Part shown: positions 25,044 through 34,234 of the stretch, piece after piece
How the letters are laid out: each line of letters begins with the position of its first letter
How positions within the stretch are numbered: the first letter of the stretch is position 1
Assembly (NCBI GenBank): GCA_963720885.1
Contig: CAVRGW010000002.1
Span: forward strand, 124,001-188,000
DNA from: DATLLN01 sp963720885
GTDB lineage: Bacteria; Actinomycetota; Thermoleophilia; Gaiellales; JAICJC01
Direction: 5' to 3'
Length of the DNA: 64,000 nt
Program-made: the position numbers and the translations under genes
Notes under the pieces: model-generated
The model's input: the letters and a program-made list of their open reading frames with translations, nothing else
Database searches by the model: none
Told to the model about the DNA's origin: nothing

Positions 25044-26793
25044 CGACCAGCTCCTCACCGAACAGCGCGGCGAAGTCGCCGTCGCCGACCAGCAGTTCGC
25101 CAGGGGGGCCGTCCTCGGCGATCTTCCCGTCCCGCAGCACGACGGCGCGGTCGGCCAGCTCGAGGGTCGAGAGCCGCTGCGTGGCGAGCAGCACCGTTCG
25201 TCCCTCCAGCACCGGCCGCAGCCCGTCGACCAGTTCGTGCTCGGTGTGCGTGTCCACGGCCGACAACGGGTCGTCCATAACGATCACGCGCGTGCCGGCA
25301 ACCAGCGCACGGGCCAGGGCCACGCGCTGGCGCTGGCCGCCCGACAGGTTCACGCCGCGCTCCCCGATCAGCGTCTCGTAGCCGTCCGGCAGCTCGTCGG
25401 CGAACTCGCTGACGCCGGCCGCGCGGCACATCGCCTCCACCTCGTCCCACGGCGCATCGGGACGCCCGGCGGTGACATTCTCGCGCAGGGTGATCGAAAA
25501 CAGGATCGGCCGCTGGGTGATGACGGCGACCGCGTTGCGCAGGGTGGCAAGGCTGAGGTCGCGGACGTCGACGCCGCCGAGCAGCAGACGCCCCTCGGTC
25601 GGGTCGTAGAGGCGCGGCGCCAGGTTGAGTAGCGTGCTCTTGCCCGAGCCCGTCGGGCCGCAGACCGCGAGGATCTCGCCGGCCGGCACGTCGAGGTCGA
25701 TGCCCCGCAGCACCGGCTCCTCGCCCACGTAGGCGAAGTGGACGTTCTGGAACTGCAGCCGGAGGCCGCCCTCGGGCAGCTCGGCCGGCTCGTCCGGCTC
25801 CGGCAGGTACGAGACCTCCTCGAGCCAGGCGAACGAGCGTCCGGCCGAGGCGATCGCGCGCTGCGCCAGGTTGAGGATCCAGCCCAGCGCCTCCAGCGGC
25901 CACGCCAGCTGCAGCAGGATGGTGTTGAAGAGGACGAACTGGCCGATCGTCAGATCGCCGTTGATCACGTCGCGACCGCCGAAGAAGACCACGGCGGCGA
26001 TCGAGATCGTGGGCAGGAAGAACAGGGCGGGCAGATGCTGCGACTCGACGCCGGCCTGGTTGATCACCGTGTCGCGCACGGCCTGCGCCTTGCCGCCGAA
26101 GCGCCTCCGGACGTCGTCCTCACGGCCGAACGCCTGCACCATCTCGATGCCCACCACGGCCTCGTCTGCCGCCTCGGTGACGTCGCCCTTGCGCGCCTGC
26201 ACCTGCCGCGAGATCGGCATCACCAGGTGGGCGAAACGCCAGGCGACGAACGCGATCAGCGGTGTTGCCACACCCGTGTACAGGGTCAGCCGCGGATTGA
26301 TCGACGCCAGCACGATGGCGCCGCCGACGATCATCATGGCGCTCTGCACGCCCTGCACGACGCCCCAGCCGATGAAGTAGCGGATCGGGAACAGATCGTT
26401 GGTCGCGCGCGAGACGACCTGGCCGGTCGGGTGCCGGTCGAAGAACGCGCGCGGAAACCGCAGGTAGCCCGCGAACAGCATCTCGCGCAGCTGTGCCTCG
26501 ATCCGGACGCCGATCCGGGCCGTCGCGTAGCGGCGGGTGAAGTTGATCCAGAAACGGATCACCGCCAGCACCATGATCGCGATCACGTACGGCCACACGT
26601 CGCTCGGGTTGCCGGGCACGATGGCGTTGTCGATCGCCCGCTGGATCAGAATCGGGATGCCCAGCGACAGGCCGACGTAGACGAACGCGCAGAACAGCGC
26701 CAGCAGGACCAGGGACCGCTGCCCCCACCAGAGGGGCATCAGCCGGCGCGCAGTCGGCCAGGGCGGATAGTCCGGGGGATCGACCTGAATCAT
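25036..26793 (-). CDS. ABC exporter half-transporter, degenerate-site subunit
   Basis: 585 residues. Six membrane helices (~25-300) and a nucleotide-binding domain (~330-570). Walker A GPTGSGKST and signature LSGGQRQR are normal, but Walker B reads VIVMDDPLSAVD, with Asp instead of the catalytic Glu, and the switch loop reads LATQRLS, with Gln instead of His. The partner has an altered signature (LSAGE). Together these put all defects into one of the two ATP sites, as known for TM287/288 and related heterodimers. It is the first gene of the pair. No -10 box was found close to the ATG at 26793. Confidence 0.9.
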   Translation of the reverse strand: MIQVDPPDYPPWPTARRLMPLWWGQRSLVLLALFCAFVYVGLSLGIPILIQRAIDNAIVPGNPSDVWPYVIAIMVLAVIRFWINFTRRYATARIGVRIEAQLREMLFAGYLRFPRAFFDRHPTGQVVSRATNDLFPIRYFIGWGVVQGVQSAMMIVGGAIVLASINPRLTLYTGVATPLIAFVAWRFAHLVMPISRQVQARKGDVTEAADEAVVGIEMVQAFGREDDVRRRFGGKAQAVRDTVINQAGVESQHLPALFFLPTISIAAVVFFGGRDVINGDLTIGQFVLFNTILLQLAWPLEALGWILNLAQRAIASAGRSFAWLEEVSYLPEPDEPAELPEGGLRLQFQNVHFAYVGEEPVLRGIDLDVPAGEILAVCGPTGSGKSTLLNLAPRLYDPTEGRLLLGGVDVRDLSLATLRNAVAVITQRPILFSITLRENVTAGRPDAPWDEVEAMCRAAGVSEFADELPDGYETLIGERGVNLSGGQRQRVALARALVAGTRVIVMDDPLSAVDTHTEHELVDGLRPVLEGRTVLLATQRLSTLELADRAVVLRDGKIAEDGPPGELLVGDGDFAALFGEELVGV

Positions 26794-26891
26794 GGCGAAG
26801 ACGCAGCCGGGCCGGTGAGTGACGTCGACCAGATGCGACTACCAGCTCTCCCCCGGCGCACCATGCAGAGTAGCCGCACGGCCTTGTGTAA

Positions 26892-26912
26892 CAACGGGGT
26901 CAGACTCCGTTG
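26892..26912. repeat. Dispersed palindrome GGGGTC-A-GACTCC copy
   Basis: CAACGGGGTC and GACTCCGTTG flank a single A, giving a 10-bp inverted repeat with one G-T pair. It is the same family as the copies at 34165 and 34235, in the intergenic region between divergent genes at 26793 and 26965. Confidence 0.7.
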
Positions 26913-26952
26913 CGTCGCGCTGCATCGCCAGCGCCGGGCCGCAGGCGATGAC

Positions 26953-26958
26953 TAGGAT
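26953..26958 (+). promoter_or_regulatory. -10 box of the gene at 26965
   Basis: TAGGAT, 6 nt before the ATG. Leaderless. Confidence 0.6.
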
Positions 26959-26964
26959 CTGAGC

Positions 26965-27429
26965 ATGTCCGACCACTCGGCGACGGCGATCGACCAGGCC
27001 GCCCGCAGGCAGCTCGCGGTCGACCTGTTCAACCACGTCTGGACGCTGCTCGACACCGACCCCCGCACGCCGGCGCAGGATGTCGAGATGGTCCACGCCG
27101 CCCACGCCTCGCGGCACCACTGGGGCGAGATCGGGACGCCGGTCAACGTCGCCCGCGGCGAGTGGCAGATCTCACGCGTCTACGCGAGCCTCGGCCGCGG
27201 CGAGCCGGCCCTGTTCCACGCGCAGCGGTGCCTCGACGCCTGCACCGAGCACGGCATCGGCGACTTCGACCTGGCGTACGCGCACGAGGCGATGGCCCGC
27301 GCCCACCGCGTGCTGGGCGACGGGGAGCGGATGGCTGCACACGCAGCGGCGGCGGCGGAGGCCGGCGAGGCGATCGCCGAGGAGGACGACCGGGAGCTGT
27401 TCGCGGGAGACCTCGCCGACCTGCGATAG
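26965..27429 (+). CDS. Conserved helical (TPR-like) protein, unknown function
   Basis: 154 residues, almost entirely helical by composition. Segments such as VYASLGRGEPALFHAQRCLD and an AYAHEAMARAHRVLGD helix repeat the TPR-like pattern of small and large hydrophobic positions over ~40 residues. No catalytic motif or membrane segment. I do not recognise a named family beyond TPR-like. The ATG is supported by the TAGGAT box 6 nt upstream. It reads in the same direction as the DMT transporter 40 nt downstream, which has its own -10 box. Confidence 0.7.
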   Translation: MSDHSATAIDQAARRQLAVDLFNHVWTLLDTDPRTPAQDVEMVHAAHASRHHWGEIGTPVNVARGEWQISRVYASLGRGEPALFHAQRCLDACTEHGIGDFDLAYAHEAMARAHRVLGDGERMAAHAAAAAEAGEAIAEEDDRELFAGDLADLR

Positions 27430-27456
27430 CCCGAGCACCGCGACCGCCGCGGCCCG

Positions 27457-27462
27457 TAGTCT
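27457..27462 (+). promoter_or_regulatory. -10 box of DMT transporter gene
   Basis: TAGTCT, 6 nt before the GTG at 27469. Leaderless. Confidence 0.6.
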
Positions 27463-27468
27463 CGGCGC

Positions 27469-28395
27469 GTGACGCGTGGTCAGGCATACGTGATGGTCGC
27501 GGTGGCCACCACGCTCTGGGGGTTGAACGGCGTCATCTCGAAGGTCGTGCTGACGCACGGCATCAGCCCAGCCGAGCTGACCGAGTGCCGGATGCTCGGC
27601 GCGTTTGCGGGGCTGGCAGCGGTGCTGCTCGCGACCCAGCGGCACACGCTGCGCGTCGCCCGGCGCGAGTGGCCGGAGCTGATCGCGCTGGGGTTGATCG
27701 GGCTGGTCGGGGTGCAGCTGCTGTACCTGGTGGCGCTGCGCACGCTGCCCGTCGGCATCAGCGTCCTGATCGAGTACCTGGCCCCCGTCCTGGTCGCCCT
27801 CTACGCCTGGCTGTGGCTGGGCAAGCACGTCGGTCGGAGCCTGTGGGCGGCCATCGGACTGGTCGTCCTCGGACTCGCGCTGATGGTCAACGTGCTGTCG
27901 GGCGGCGGCGGGTTGGACGCCGGCGGCGTGGCGGCGGCGCTGCTCTGCGCCTGCGCGTACGCGTTCTACATCATCGTCACCGAGCGGGGCATCCCGCGGC
28001 GCCCAGCGGTGGCCACGATCTGCATCGGCTTCGGCGTGGGCAGCGTGTTCTGGGTCTTCGCAGCGCCGTGGTGGAACTTCCCCTGGGATCGGATGCCCGA
28101 CGCCGTCAGCCTGGACGGCCGGCTCGCGGCCTGGCACCTGCCGCTGGGGCTGCTGATCGCCTGCGTGGTCGTGCTGGGCACACTGGTGCCCTTCGCCCTG
28201 CTGGTGTCGTCGTTGCACGCACTGCCGGCCGCCCGCGTGACCCTGCTCTCGACCTGGGAGCCGGTCGCCGGCGGACTGATCGCCTGGGTCTGGCTCGGCC
28301 AGTCGCTGACCGCCTCCCAGCTGGCGGGCGCCGCGCTGGTGCTCGCAGGCATCCTGGTCGCCGAGGGCCTGGTCGGCGGCGAGCCGCACGCGTAA
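27469..28395 (+). CDS. EamA/DMT superfamily transporter
   Basis: 308 residues with ten membrane helices in two EamA halves. The first ends with LIEYLAPVLVALYAWLWLGK (~102-121), the second with STWEPVAGGLIAWVWLGQ (~262-279), the repeat hallmarks of the family. Members move amino acids or other metabolites, usually outward. The substrate here is unknown. The start GTG at 27469 is fixed by the -10 box 6 nt upstream. Confidence 0.85.
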   Translation: MTRGQAYVMVAVATTLWGLNGVISKVVLTHGISPAELTECRMLGAFAGLAAVLLATQRHTLRVARREWPELIALGLIGLVGVQLLYLVALRTLPVGISVLIEYLAPVLVALYAWLWLGKHVGRSLWAAIGLVVLGLALMVNVLSGGGGLDAGGVAAALLCACAYAFYIIVTERGIPRRPAVATICIGFGVGSVFWVFAAPWWNFPWDRMPDAVSLDGRLAAWHLPLGLLIACVVVLGTLVPFALLVSSLHALPAARVTLLSTWEPVAGGLIAWVWLGQSLTASQLAGAALVLAGILVAEGLVGGEPHA

Positions 28396-28464
28396 ACGGT
28401 CACCCAGCGAGGTTCTTACGAAAACTTTGCGAAAGCCGGAGCGTGCACAGCCGATCTAGCGAAT

Positions 28465-28962
28465 ATGCGAACTCGGATTCTGGCAGCGGCGATGATGGTC
28501 CTCCTGGTCGTCCTGGCCATCGCCCCCGCCGCCAACGCGTCCAGCGTCCAGGCCTACCGGTGGCAGTTGATCTTCGCGATCAACAAGACCCGTCACGTGC
28601 ACGGCCTCGCACCCGTCCGCCACGCGCCCGGGCTCGACAAGACCGCTCAGTCGCACTCGGCCGACATGGTCGCGCGCCACTACTTCGCGCACACCAGCCC
28701 GACCGGCTCGACGCTGTTCGACCGGATCAGCCGCTCCGGGTTCACCCGCTACGGCGCCTGGTGGGCCGGCGAGACGCTGGCCTGGGGCTCCGGGTCGTAT
28801 GCGCAGGCGCAGCACGTGATCGGCATGTGGCTGGCCAGTCCCACGCACCGCGCGGTGCTGCTCTCGTCGCGCTTCACCTGGGTCGGCGTAGGCAGGGCCG
28901 CCGGGTCGTTCGAAGGCAAGTCCTCGGCGGCCGTCTGGACGGCCGACTGGGGCCACCGCTAG
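28465..28962 (+). CDS. Secreted CAP (SCP/PR-1) domain protein
   Basis: 165 residues. The signal peptide (~1-26) ends in ANASS. The CAP domain shows AINKTRHVHGLAPVRHAPGL (~39-58), SHSADMVARHYFAHTSPTG (~68-86) and a GMWLASPTHRAVLLS motif (~125-139), with the usual His pair (in HYFAH and SPTHR) and Glu in WAGETLAW. Bacterial CAP proteins are extracellular; functions are mostly unknown, with some binding lipids or cell-wall parts. The upstream stretch is less GC-rich, but no clear -10 box fits. Confidence 0.85.
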   Translation: MRTRILAAAMMVLLVVLAIAPAANASSVQAYRWQLIFAINKTRHVHGLAPVRHAPGLDKTAQSHSADMVARHYFAHTSPTGSTLFDRISRSGFTRYGAWWAGETLAWGSGSYAQAQHVIGMWLASPTHRAVLLSSRFTWVGVGRAAGSFEGKSSAAVWTADWGHR

Positions 28963-28974
28963 CGGCCCAGGCAG

Positions 28975-28980
28975 TACGAT
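28975..28980 (+). promoter_or_regulatory. -10 box of ispH
   Basis: TACGAT, 7 nt before the ATG at 28988. Leaderless. Confidence 0.55.
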
Positions 28981-28987
28981 CCCCGGC

Positions 28988-29938
28988 ATGGCGCCGACCA
29001 AGGTCCTGCTGGCCTCTCCCCGCGGTTACTGCGCCGGGGTCGATCGTGCGGTCGACACCGTGGAACGCGCGCTCGACCACTTCGGCGCCCCGGTGTACGT
29101 GCGCAAGGAGATCGTGCACAACGGCCACGTCGTGCGCGACCTGTCCGATCGCGGCGCCGTGTTCGTCGACAGTGAGCTCGATGTCCCGCGCGGCGGCGTC
29201 GTGGTGCTCTCCGCACACGGGGTCGCGCCCGACGTCTACAGCAACTGCAGCGCCCGCGGCCTGCGCATGATCGACGCCACGTGTCCACTGGTGACCAAGG
29301 TGCACACGGAGGCCAGGCGGTTCGCCGCCGACGGCTACACCATCGTCCTGGTCGGCCACGAGGGGCACGAGGAGGTCGTCGGCACCATGGGGGAGGCGCC
29401 GGCCTCGATCCAGCTGATCGGCTCGGTGGCGGAGATCGACGGCCTGGAGATTGCCGATCCCGCGCGGGTCGCCTACATCACGCAGACGACGCTGTCGGTC
29501 GACGAGACGGTGGAGATCATCGGCGCGCTGCGTGAGCGGTATCCGGCGATCGTCGGGCCGAAGAAGGACGACATCTGCTACGCCACACAGAACCGGCAGA
29601 ACGCAGTCAAGCAGCTTGCGCGCGAGGTCGATCTGGTGCTGGTGATCGGCTCACGGAACTCGTCGAACTCGAACCGGCTGGTCGACGTGACGCGCGAGAT
29701 GGGCGTCGCGTCGTACCTGATCGACGACGAGACCGACATCGACGCCGCGTGGCTGGAGGGCGTGCGGACGGTGGGCGTCACCTCGGGCGCCTCGGCCCCT
29801 GAGTGGCTGGTCGAGCGCGTCATCTCCTACTTCCGCTCGCTGGGCGTCGAGAACGTCGAGTCGCACGAACTGGTGGACGAGAACGTCCACTTCTCGCTGC
29901 CCGTCGAGCTGCGACGGGCCTCCTCCGTCAGCCCGTAG
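28988..29938 (+). CDS. ispH: 4-hydroxy-3-methylbut-2-enyl diphosphate reductase
   Basis: 316 residues, full length. The three iron-sulfur ligands Cys15 (GYCAGV), Cys99 (DATCPLV) and Cys197 (DICYATQN) are present, as are the catalytic Glu129 in GHEEVVGTMGE and SRNSSNSNRL (~222-231), which binds the diphosphate. It performs the last step of the MEP pathway, giving IPP and DMAPP. No other isoprenoid genes are in the window. The gene overlaps the convergent kinase gene by 11 nt at the 3' end. Confidence 0.95.
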   Translation: MAPTKVLLASPRGYCAGVDRAVDTVERALDHFGAPVYVRKEIVHNGHVVRDLSDRGAVFVDSELDVPRGGVVVLSAHGVAPDVYSNCSARGLRMIDATCPLVTKVHTEARRFAADGYTIVLVGHEGHEEVVGTMGEAPASIQLIGSVAEIDGLEIADPARVAYITQTTLSVDETVEIIGALRERYPAIVGPKKDDICYATQNRQNAVKQLAREVDLVLVIGSRNSSNSNRLVDVTREMGVASYLIDDETDIDAAWLEGVRTVGVTSGASAPEWLVERVISYFRSLGVENVESHELVDENVHFSLPVELRRASSVSP

Positions 29939-32900
29939 CCCTCGCCGGGAGGGTGAACCGGACGGTCGTCCCGATCCCCGGGTCGGACTGGATGTCGAAG
30001 CTGCCGCCGGCCAGGCGCACGCGCTCCGCGGCGCTGTCCAGCCCGAGGTGCAGGCGCGTCACGCTGCGATCGAGCGCGCGGCCGACGTCGAACCCGATCC
30101 CGTCGTCCACAACCTCGGCCACCACCGCGCCGTTCTGGTCGGCCAGAGCGACGCGTAGGCTGGCGGCCCGCGAGTGCTTGCGCGCGTTCCCGACCAGCTC
30201 CTGCACCGTCCGGTAGCAGAGCGACTCGACATCGCCCGAATGGCGCGAGACGCTGGCCTCCAGCCGCGTGCGGATCGGCGTCGTCCGCTGAGTCTCCTCG
30301 AGCAGCTCCGCCACCGCCGCGACCAGACCGCGCTGCTGCAGCAGCGGCGGGCGCAGCTCGAAGGTCAGCCGCCGCGTCCGCTCGACCGCCTCGGCGAGGG
30401 TCGTCCGCAGGGTGCCGGCCGCCTCGGCCGCCGCCGTCTCGTCGCCCCGCCGGTGCGCCGCGATCTGGCGGTCGAGGGCGAACAGGGCGGCCGTCATCAC
30501 CTGGATCGTGTCGTCATGCAGCTCGGTCGCGATCCGCGCCCTCTCCGCGTCGGCCGAGCGCAGCAGCTCGCCGAGCACACGCTGGCGCTGCGCCTCGCTG
30601 GCCGCCAGCGCCGCCTGGGCGCGGTCGCGCTCGACGGCGGTGGCCAGGATGTTGGCGGTCGCCTGGAGGTAGTCGACCTCGTCCTCGGTGAATGCGCGCA
30701 CCTCGGTGCTGTACACGGCGAGCACGCCGTAGGGCGCCGGCGTGCCTGCGATCTTGACGCAGATCAGGCTGCGCATCCCCACCCGCCGCGCCTCGTCCAG
30801 CACCCGGAACCGGGTCTCCTGCTCCAGGTCGCCGCTGATCAGCGGCGCCTCGGTCATCAAGGTGTAGCCCGCCGCGGTGGCATCACCGGCCGGGCGGCGG
30901 GCCCCGACGGCGCTCCCCATCGGGCCGGTGCCGGCGACGATCTCGACATCGCGGCCGTCGGCCGTCAGCTCGAGCACGGCCGCCGCCCACACACCGAGGG
31001 TCTCCGCCGCCGCCTCGGTCGCGTCGCGCACCAGGCGGAGGCGGTCGACGCCCGAGAGGGCGCGCAGCCCCAGCTCGGCGAGCATGCGCTGCTGCCCGGC
31101 CCGCCGCTCGGCGGCCTGCTCCGCGCGGTGGCGGTCGGTGACGTCGTAGATCACGCCCTGGATGAGCCCGGCGACGGCCGCGGGCTCCGTCATCCGCCGG
31201 CCCTGGTCGTGCATCCAGCGCAGGCTGCCGTCGCGGCGGACGACGCGGTACTCGAGGTCGAAGTTGTCCCCGCCGGTGAGCATCGCCCGGTACCGGCGGT
31301 CGACGTCGTCGCGGTCGTCGGGGTGGACCCGATCGAGCCACGCGGCGTAGCTACCCACCCACTCCTCGACCGCCACCTCGAGGATCTCCTCGACCTGAGG
31401 GCTGACGTAGATGCCGATGCCGTCGGCGCTGTCCAGATAGGTGACCAGCGGCACCTGCTCGACCAGGTTGCGATAGCGCGCCTCGGCGGCGCGCAGCGCT
31501 TCGCCGGACTGCTCGATCTCGGTCACGTCGACGGTCACGCCGTGCCAGCCGAGCAGGCGGCCGTCGTCGCCGCGCACCTCGGTCTCGATGTCGCGCGCCC
31601 AGATCACCCGGCCGTCCACGGTCATCATCCGGTAGGAGACGTCGTGCGGGCGGCTCTCGGCGATCGCGGCGTGGTAGCCGGCGACGACCTCGTCGCGGTC
31701 GTCGGGGTGGAGGGCGGCCTGCCACGTCCCGTGCGGGTCGGCGTCCCACTGCTCGGCGGAGTGGCCGGTCAGCGTGACGCCCTGCTCCGGGTTGACTAGC
31801 GTCGACACGGCGCCGTCGACCGTGCGGAAGTACGTCAGCGCCGGTACCTGCTCGGCGAGCAGGCGGTAGCGGGTCTCGGACGCCTGCAGCCGCTCGGCGT
31901 TCTCGATCAGATCGGTGATGTCGAAGACGATGCCCAGCCAGACGGTGCCCTGGCCCTGGCCGAGCTCGATCGGCACGGCGGTGTCGCGTACCCACAGCGT
32001 GCGCCCGTCGCCGCCGATGAACCGGTACTCGGACGACCATGCGGAACGCGTGTCGCGCGACCAGTGCCACGCCGCCTCCAGCCGGTCGCGATCCTCCGGA
32101 TGGAGGCTGCTGCGCCACAGATCGTACGCCCCGGTGGCCCACTGCTCCGGCGTGTAGCCGAGGCGGTTCAGGGCGGGCGTGTTGTGCATCGTCATCACGT
32201 CGTCCTCGCCGATGTCGTAGACGATCGCCGGCAGCTGCTGGGCGAGCGTGCGGTAGCGCGCCTCCGAGCGCTCCAGCGCCTCCCGGGTCGTGATCATGCT
32301 GGTGACATCGACGATCAGCCCTTGCCAGCGCAGCAGCCCGCCGTCGGCGTCGAGGATCGGCCGCGCCGTGTCGCGCACCCAGATCACCTCGCCGTCCGCG
32401 CGGCGCATCCGGTACTCGATCGAGTACGGCGGGTCGGGCGACTGATCCTCGACCCAGCTCATCACCCGCGCGAAGTCGTCGGGGTGGATCGTTCGCTCCC
32501 AGAACGTCTTCGGATCGGCCGCCCACTCCTCCGGTGAGTGGCCGAGCAGGTGGCGGATGCCGTCGGGGTTGGGGATGCTCGAGCGCCCCTCAGGATTCGT
32601 GACGTAGACGATCGCCGGAAGCTGCTCCGCCAGCGTGCGGTAACGCAGCTCAGAGCTACGCAGCGCATCGGCGGTACGGCTGTGGTCGATGACCACGGTG
32701 GCGAGCCGGCCGAGATCGACGAGCACGGCCAGGTCGGCCTCGCCGATCTCCCGATCGCGGTCGCGGAAGAACACCTCGAGCTCGTGGTAGCCGCCCTCGC
32801 GGCAGGGCAGGTGCACGTAGGCCTCGCGGGCAACACCGACCCGCCGAAGGTAGCTGAGCGTCTTTTCGTCGCACGCGGGGTCGGCCGCATCGCAGACCTT

Positions 32901-33146
32901 GGGCTCGAGCGGCGGGAACGCGTCGGTGCCCAGCTCGACGCCGTCGTCGACGTACGTCGAGATCGGATGCGACAGCCCGACCGTCGCCACCTCCGGCGAG
33001 CCGAGCGTGCCCGTCCAGGCCAGGTTGGTGACGACACCGCGCTCCGGCTCCCACTCGGAGTACAGCGCGTGATCGGCGCCGAGCAGCACACGGATGTGCT
33101 CGAGGAGCGCGGTCAGCAGGTCCGGCGTGGCCGTCTCGGAGGCCAT
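29928..33146 (-). CDS. GAF-PAS(x4)-GAF sensor histidine kinase (NarL-type)
   Basis: 1072 residues. N-terminal GAF-like region (~1-170), four PAS/PAC units each opening with a RYRxLxxQxP motif (~180-675), a second GAF (~685-850), a HisKA_3 dimerisation domain with phospho-accepting His877 in TELHDDTIQ, and an HATPase domain with N-box QELVGNARKHS and G-box DDGIGFD. No membrane helix, so it senses in the cytoplasm. No response regulator lies next to it. The frame is open to 33557, but the ATG at 33146 follows the epimerase stop by 8 nt and starts the GAF domain, so it is preferred. Probably co-transcribed with the epimerase gene. Confidence 0.88.
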   Translation of the reverse strand: MASETATPDLLTALLEHIRVLLGADHALYSEWEPERGVVTNLAWTGTLGSPEVATVGLSHPISTYVDDGVELGTDAFPPLEPKVCDAADPACDEKTLSYLRRVGVAREAYVHLPCREGGYHELEVFFRDRDREIGEADLAVLVDLGRLATVVIDHSRTADALRSSELRYRTLAEQLPAIVYVTNPEGRSSIPNPDGIRHLLGHSPEEWAADPKTFWERTIHPDDFARVMSWVEDQSPDPPYSIEYRMRRADGEVIWVRDTARPILDADGGLLRWQGLIVDVTSMITTREALERSEARYRTLAQQLPAIVYDIGEDDVMTMHNTPALNRLGYTPEQWATGAYDLWRSSLHPEDRDRLEAAWHWSRDTRSAWSSEYRFIGGDGRTLWVRDTAVPIELGQGQGTVWLGIVFDITDLIENAERLQASETRYRLLAEQVPALTYFRTVDGAVSTLVNPEQGVTLTGHSAEQWDADPHGTWQAALHPDDRDEVVAGYHAAIAESRPHDVSYRMMTVDGRVIWARDIETEVRGDDGRLLGWHGVTVDVTEIEQSGEALRAAEARYRNLVEQVPLVTYLDSADGIGIYVSPQVEEILEVAVEEWVGSYAAWLDRVHPDDRDDVDRRYRAMLTGGDNFDLEYRVVRRDGSLRWMHDQGRRMTEPAAVAGLIQGVIYDVTDRHRAEQAAERRAGQQRMLAELGLRALSGVDRLRLVRDATEAAAETLGVWAAAVLELTADGRDVEIVAGTGPMGSAVGARRPAGDATAAGYTLMTEAPLISGDLEQETRFRVLDEARRVGMRSLICVKIAGTPAPYGVLAVYSTEVRAFTEDEVDYLQATANILATAVERDRAQAALAASEAQRQRVLGELLRSADAERARIATELHDDTIQVMTAALFALDRQIAAHRRGDETAAAEAAGTLRTTLAEAVERTRRLTFELRPPLLQQRGLVAAVAELLEETQRTTPIRTRLEASVSRHSGDVESLCYRTVQELVGNARKHSRAASLRVALADQNGAVVAEVVDDGIGFDVGRALDRSVTRLHLGLDSAAERVRLAGGSFDIQSDPGIGTTVRFTLPARATG

Positions 33147-33154
33147 GCCGGTGA

Positions 33155-34153
33155 TTATCGTCCCCGGGCCTGCCAGATCGAGAGCAGCGCGGCCTCGCGC
33201 TGGAGGCTCATCGGGAATCCCCAGCGGCCGGTCTCCGGCGCGGCGCGGTGCCACGCCAGCGTGTCGGCCACCGTCTCCGCCAGCGGGCGGTGGGTGAGGC
33301 CGGCGGCTATCGCCGGGGCGGGGTCGGTGCAGTCGAGCCAGTGCTCGGCGGGGTCGGGGCCGAGCCACATCGGCAGGTCGCTCCACGGCTCGACGCCCTG
33401 ATCGATCAGGAACTGGCCGTCGATCCAGTGCAGCGACGGCGAGTTGCCGGCCACGTCGGCGCAGGTCTCGATGGTCGAGCCGAGCGTCGCCGGCGTCGCC
33501 GGGCCGACGCCGTTCAGGACGCCGGTCGTCCCGTTCTCCAGCAGCGTCACCATCCACCCGGCGAGGTCACGGACGTCGATCACCTGGCAGGGCTGGTCGC
33601 GCGGCTCCGGGCAAACCACATCGCCGCCGTCGGCCATCCGCACCGGCCAGTAGGTGAAGCGGTCGGTAGGGTCGTCGGGGCCGACGATCAGGCCGGGACG
33701 GACGACCATGGTGCGGCCGGGCAGCGCGCGCTCGACCGCCTGCTCGCACAGTGCCTTCAGCGGGCCGTACGTCTCACCGTCGATCTCCTCGACCGTCGGG
33801 TCGTCGATCGTCCCCACCGGGGTCTGCTCGTTGACCGCGGTCAGGCCCGTGCCGTCGTACACCGAAACGCTCGAGACGAACAGGTAGCGGTTCACCGAGT
33901 CCTTGAGCAGCTCCGCCGACGCCGAGACGATGCGTGGCAGGTAGCCGCTGGTGTCGACCACCGCGTCGAACTGCCGGCCGCGCAGGGCATCGAGCCCGCC
34001 GTCGCGGTCGCCCACCAGCTTCTCGACCGCCGGGAAGCGATCCGTGTGCGTCTGCCCGCGGTTGAACAACGTGACCTCGTGCCCCCGCCCGAGCGCAGAC
34101 TCGACCACATGCTTGCCGAGGAACACCGTCCCCCCGAGGACCAGCAATCGCAT
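33155..34153 (-). CDS. NAD-dependent epimerase/dehydratase-like SDR
   Basis: 332 residues. An extended-SDR Rossmann start LVLGGTVFLGKHVV (~4-17) has the GGTxFxG variant found in UDP-glucose 4-epimerase-like and related atypical SDRs. VSSVSVYDG and ETYGPLKALCEQ (Tyr-x3-Lys as YGPLK) supply the catalytic residues. The substrate is unknown. The start ATG at 34153 is fixed by TACAGT exactly 6 nt upstream. The -10 box directly abuts a GGGGTC-type palindrome. The kinase follows after 8 nt. Confidence 0.82.
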   Translation of the reverse strand: MRLLVLGGTVFLGKHVVESALGRGHEVTLFNRGQTHTDRFPAVEKLVGDRDGGLDALRGRQFDAVVDTSGYLPRIVSASAELLKDSVNRYLFVSSVSVYDGTGLTAVNEQTPVGTIDDPTVEEIDGETYGPLKALCEQAVERALPGRTMVVRPGLIVGPDDPTDRFTYWPVRMADGGDVVCPEPRDQPCQVIDVRDLAGWMVTLLENGTTGVLNGVGPATPATLGSTIETCADVAGNSPSLHWIDGQFLIDQGVEPWSDLPMWLGPDPAEHWLDCTDPAPAIAAGLTHRPLAETVADTLAWHRAAPETGRWGFPMSLQREAALLSIWQARGR

Positions 34154-34159
34154 CGCCGC

Positions 34160-34165
34160 ACTGTA
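34160..34165 (-). promoter_or_regulatory. -10 box of epimerase/kinase operon
   Basis: TACAGT on the minus strand, 6 nt before the ATG at 34153. The palindromic repeat 34165-34189 starts at its upstream edge and fills the position of a -35 element. Confidence 0.6.
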
Positions 34166-34189
34166 ACAACGGGGTCAGACCCCTTTGTT
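34165..34189. repeat. Dispersed palindrome GGGGTC-A-GACCCC copy
   Basis: AACAACGGGGTC and GACCCCTTTGTT flank a central A, with a single mismatch in 12 pairs. Same family as 26892-26912 (both begin with CAACGGGGTCAGAC) and as 34235-34261. Confidence 0.75.
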
Positions 34190-34234
34190 TCACCGCGCGA
34201 ACCGAACACAGCGGTGGTCACTCAGCGCAGCATG

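Noticed and set aside
23325..25280. Long plus-strand open frame opposite the ABC exporter genes
   Set aside because: No motifs, and it runs across two real genes and their overlap.
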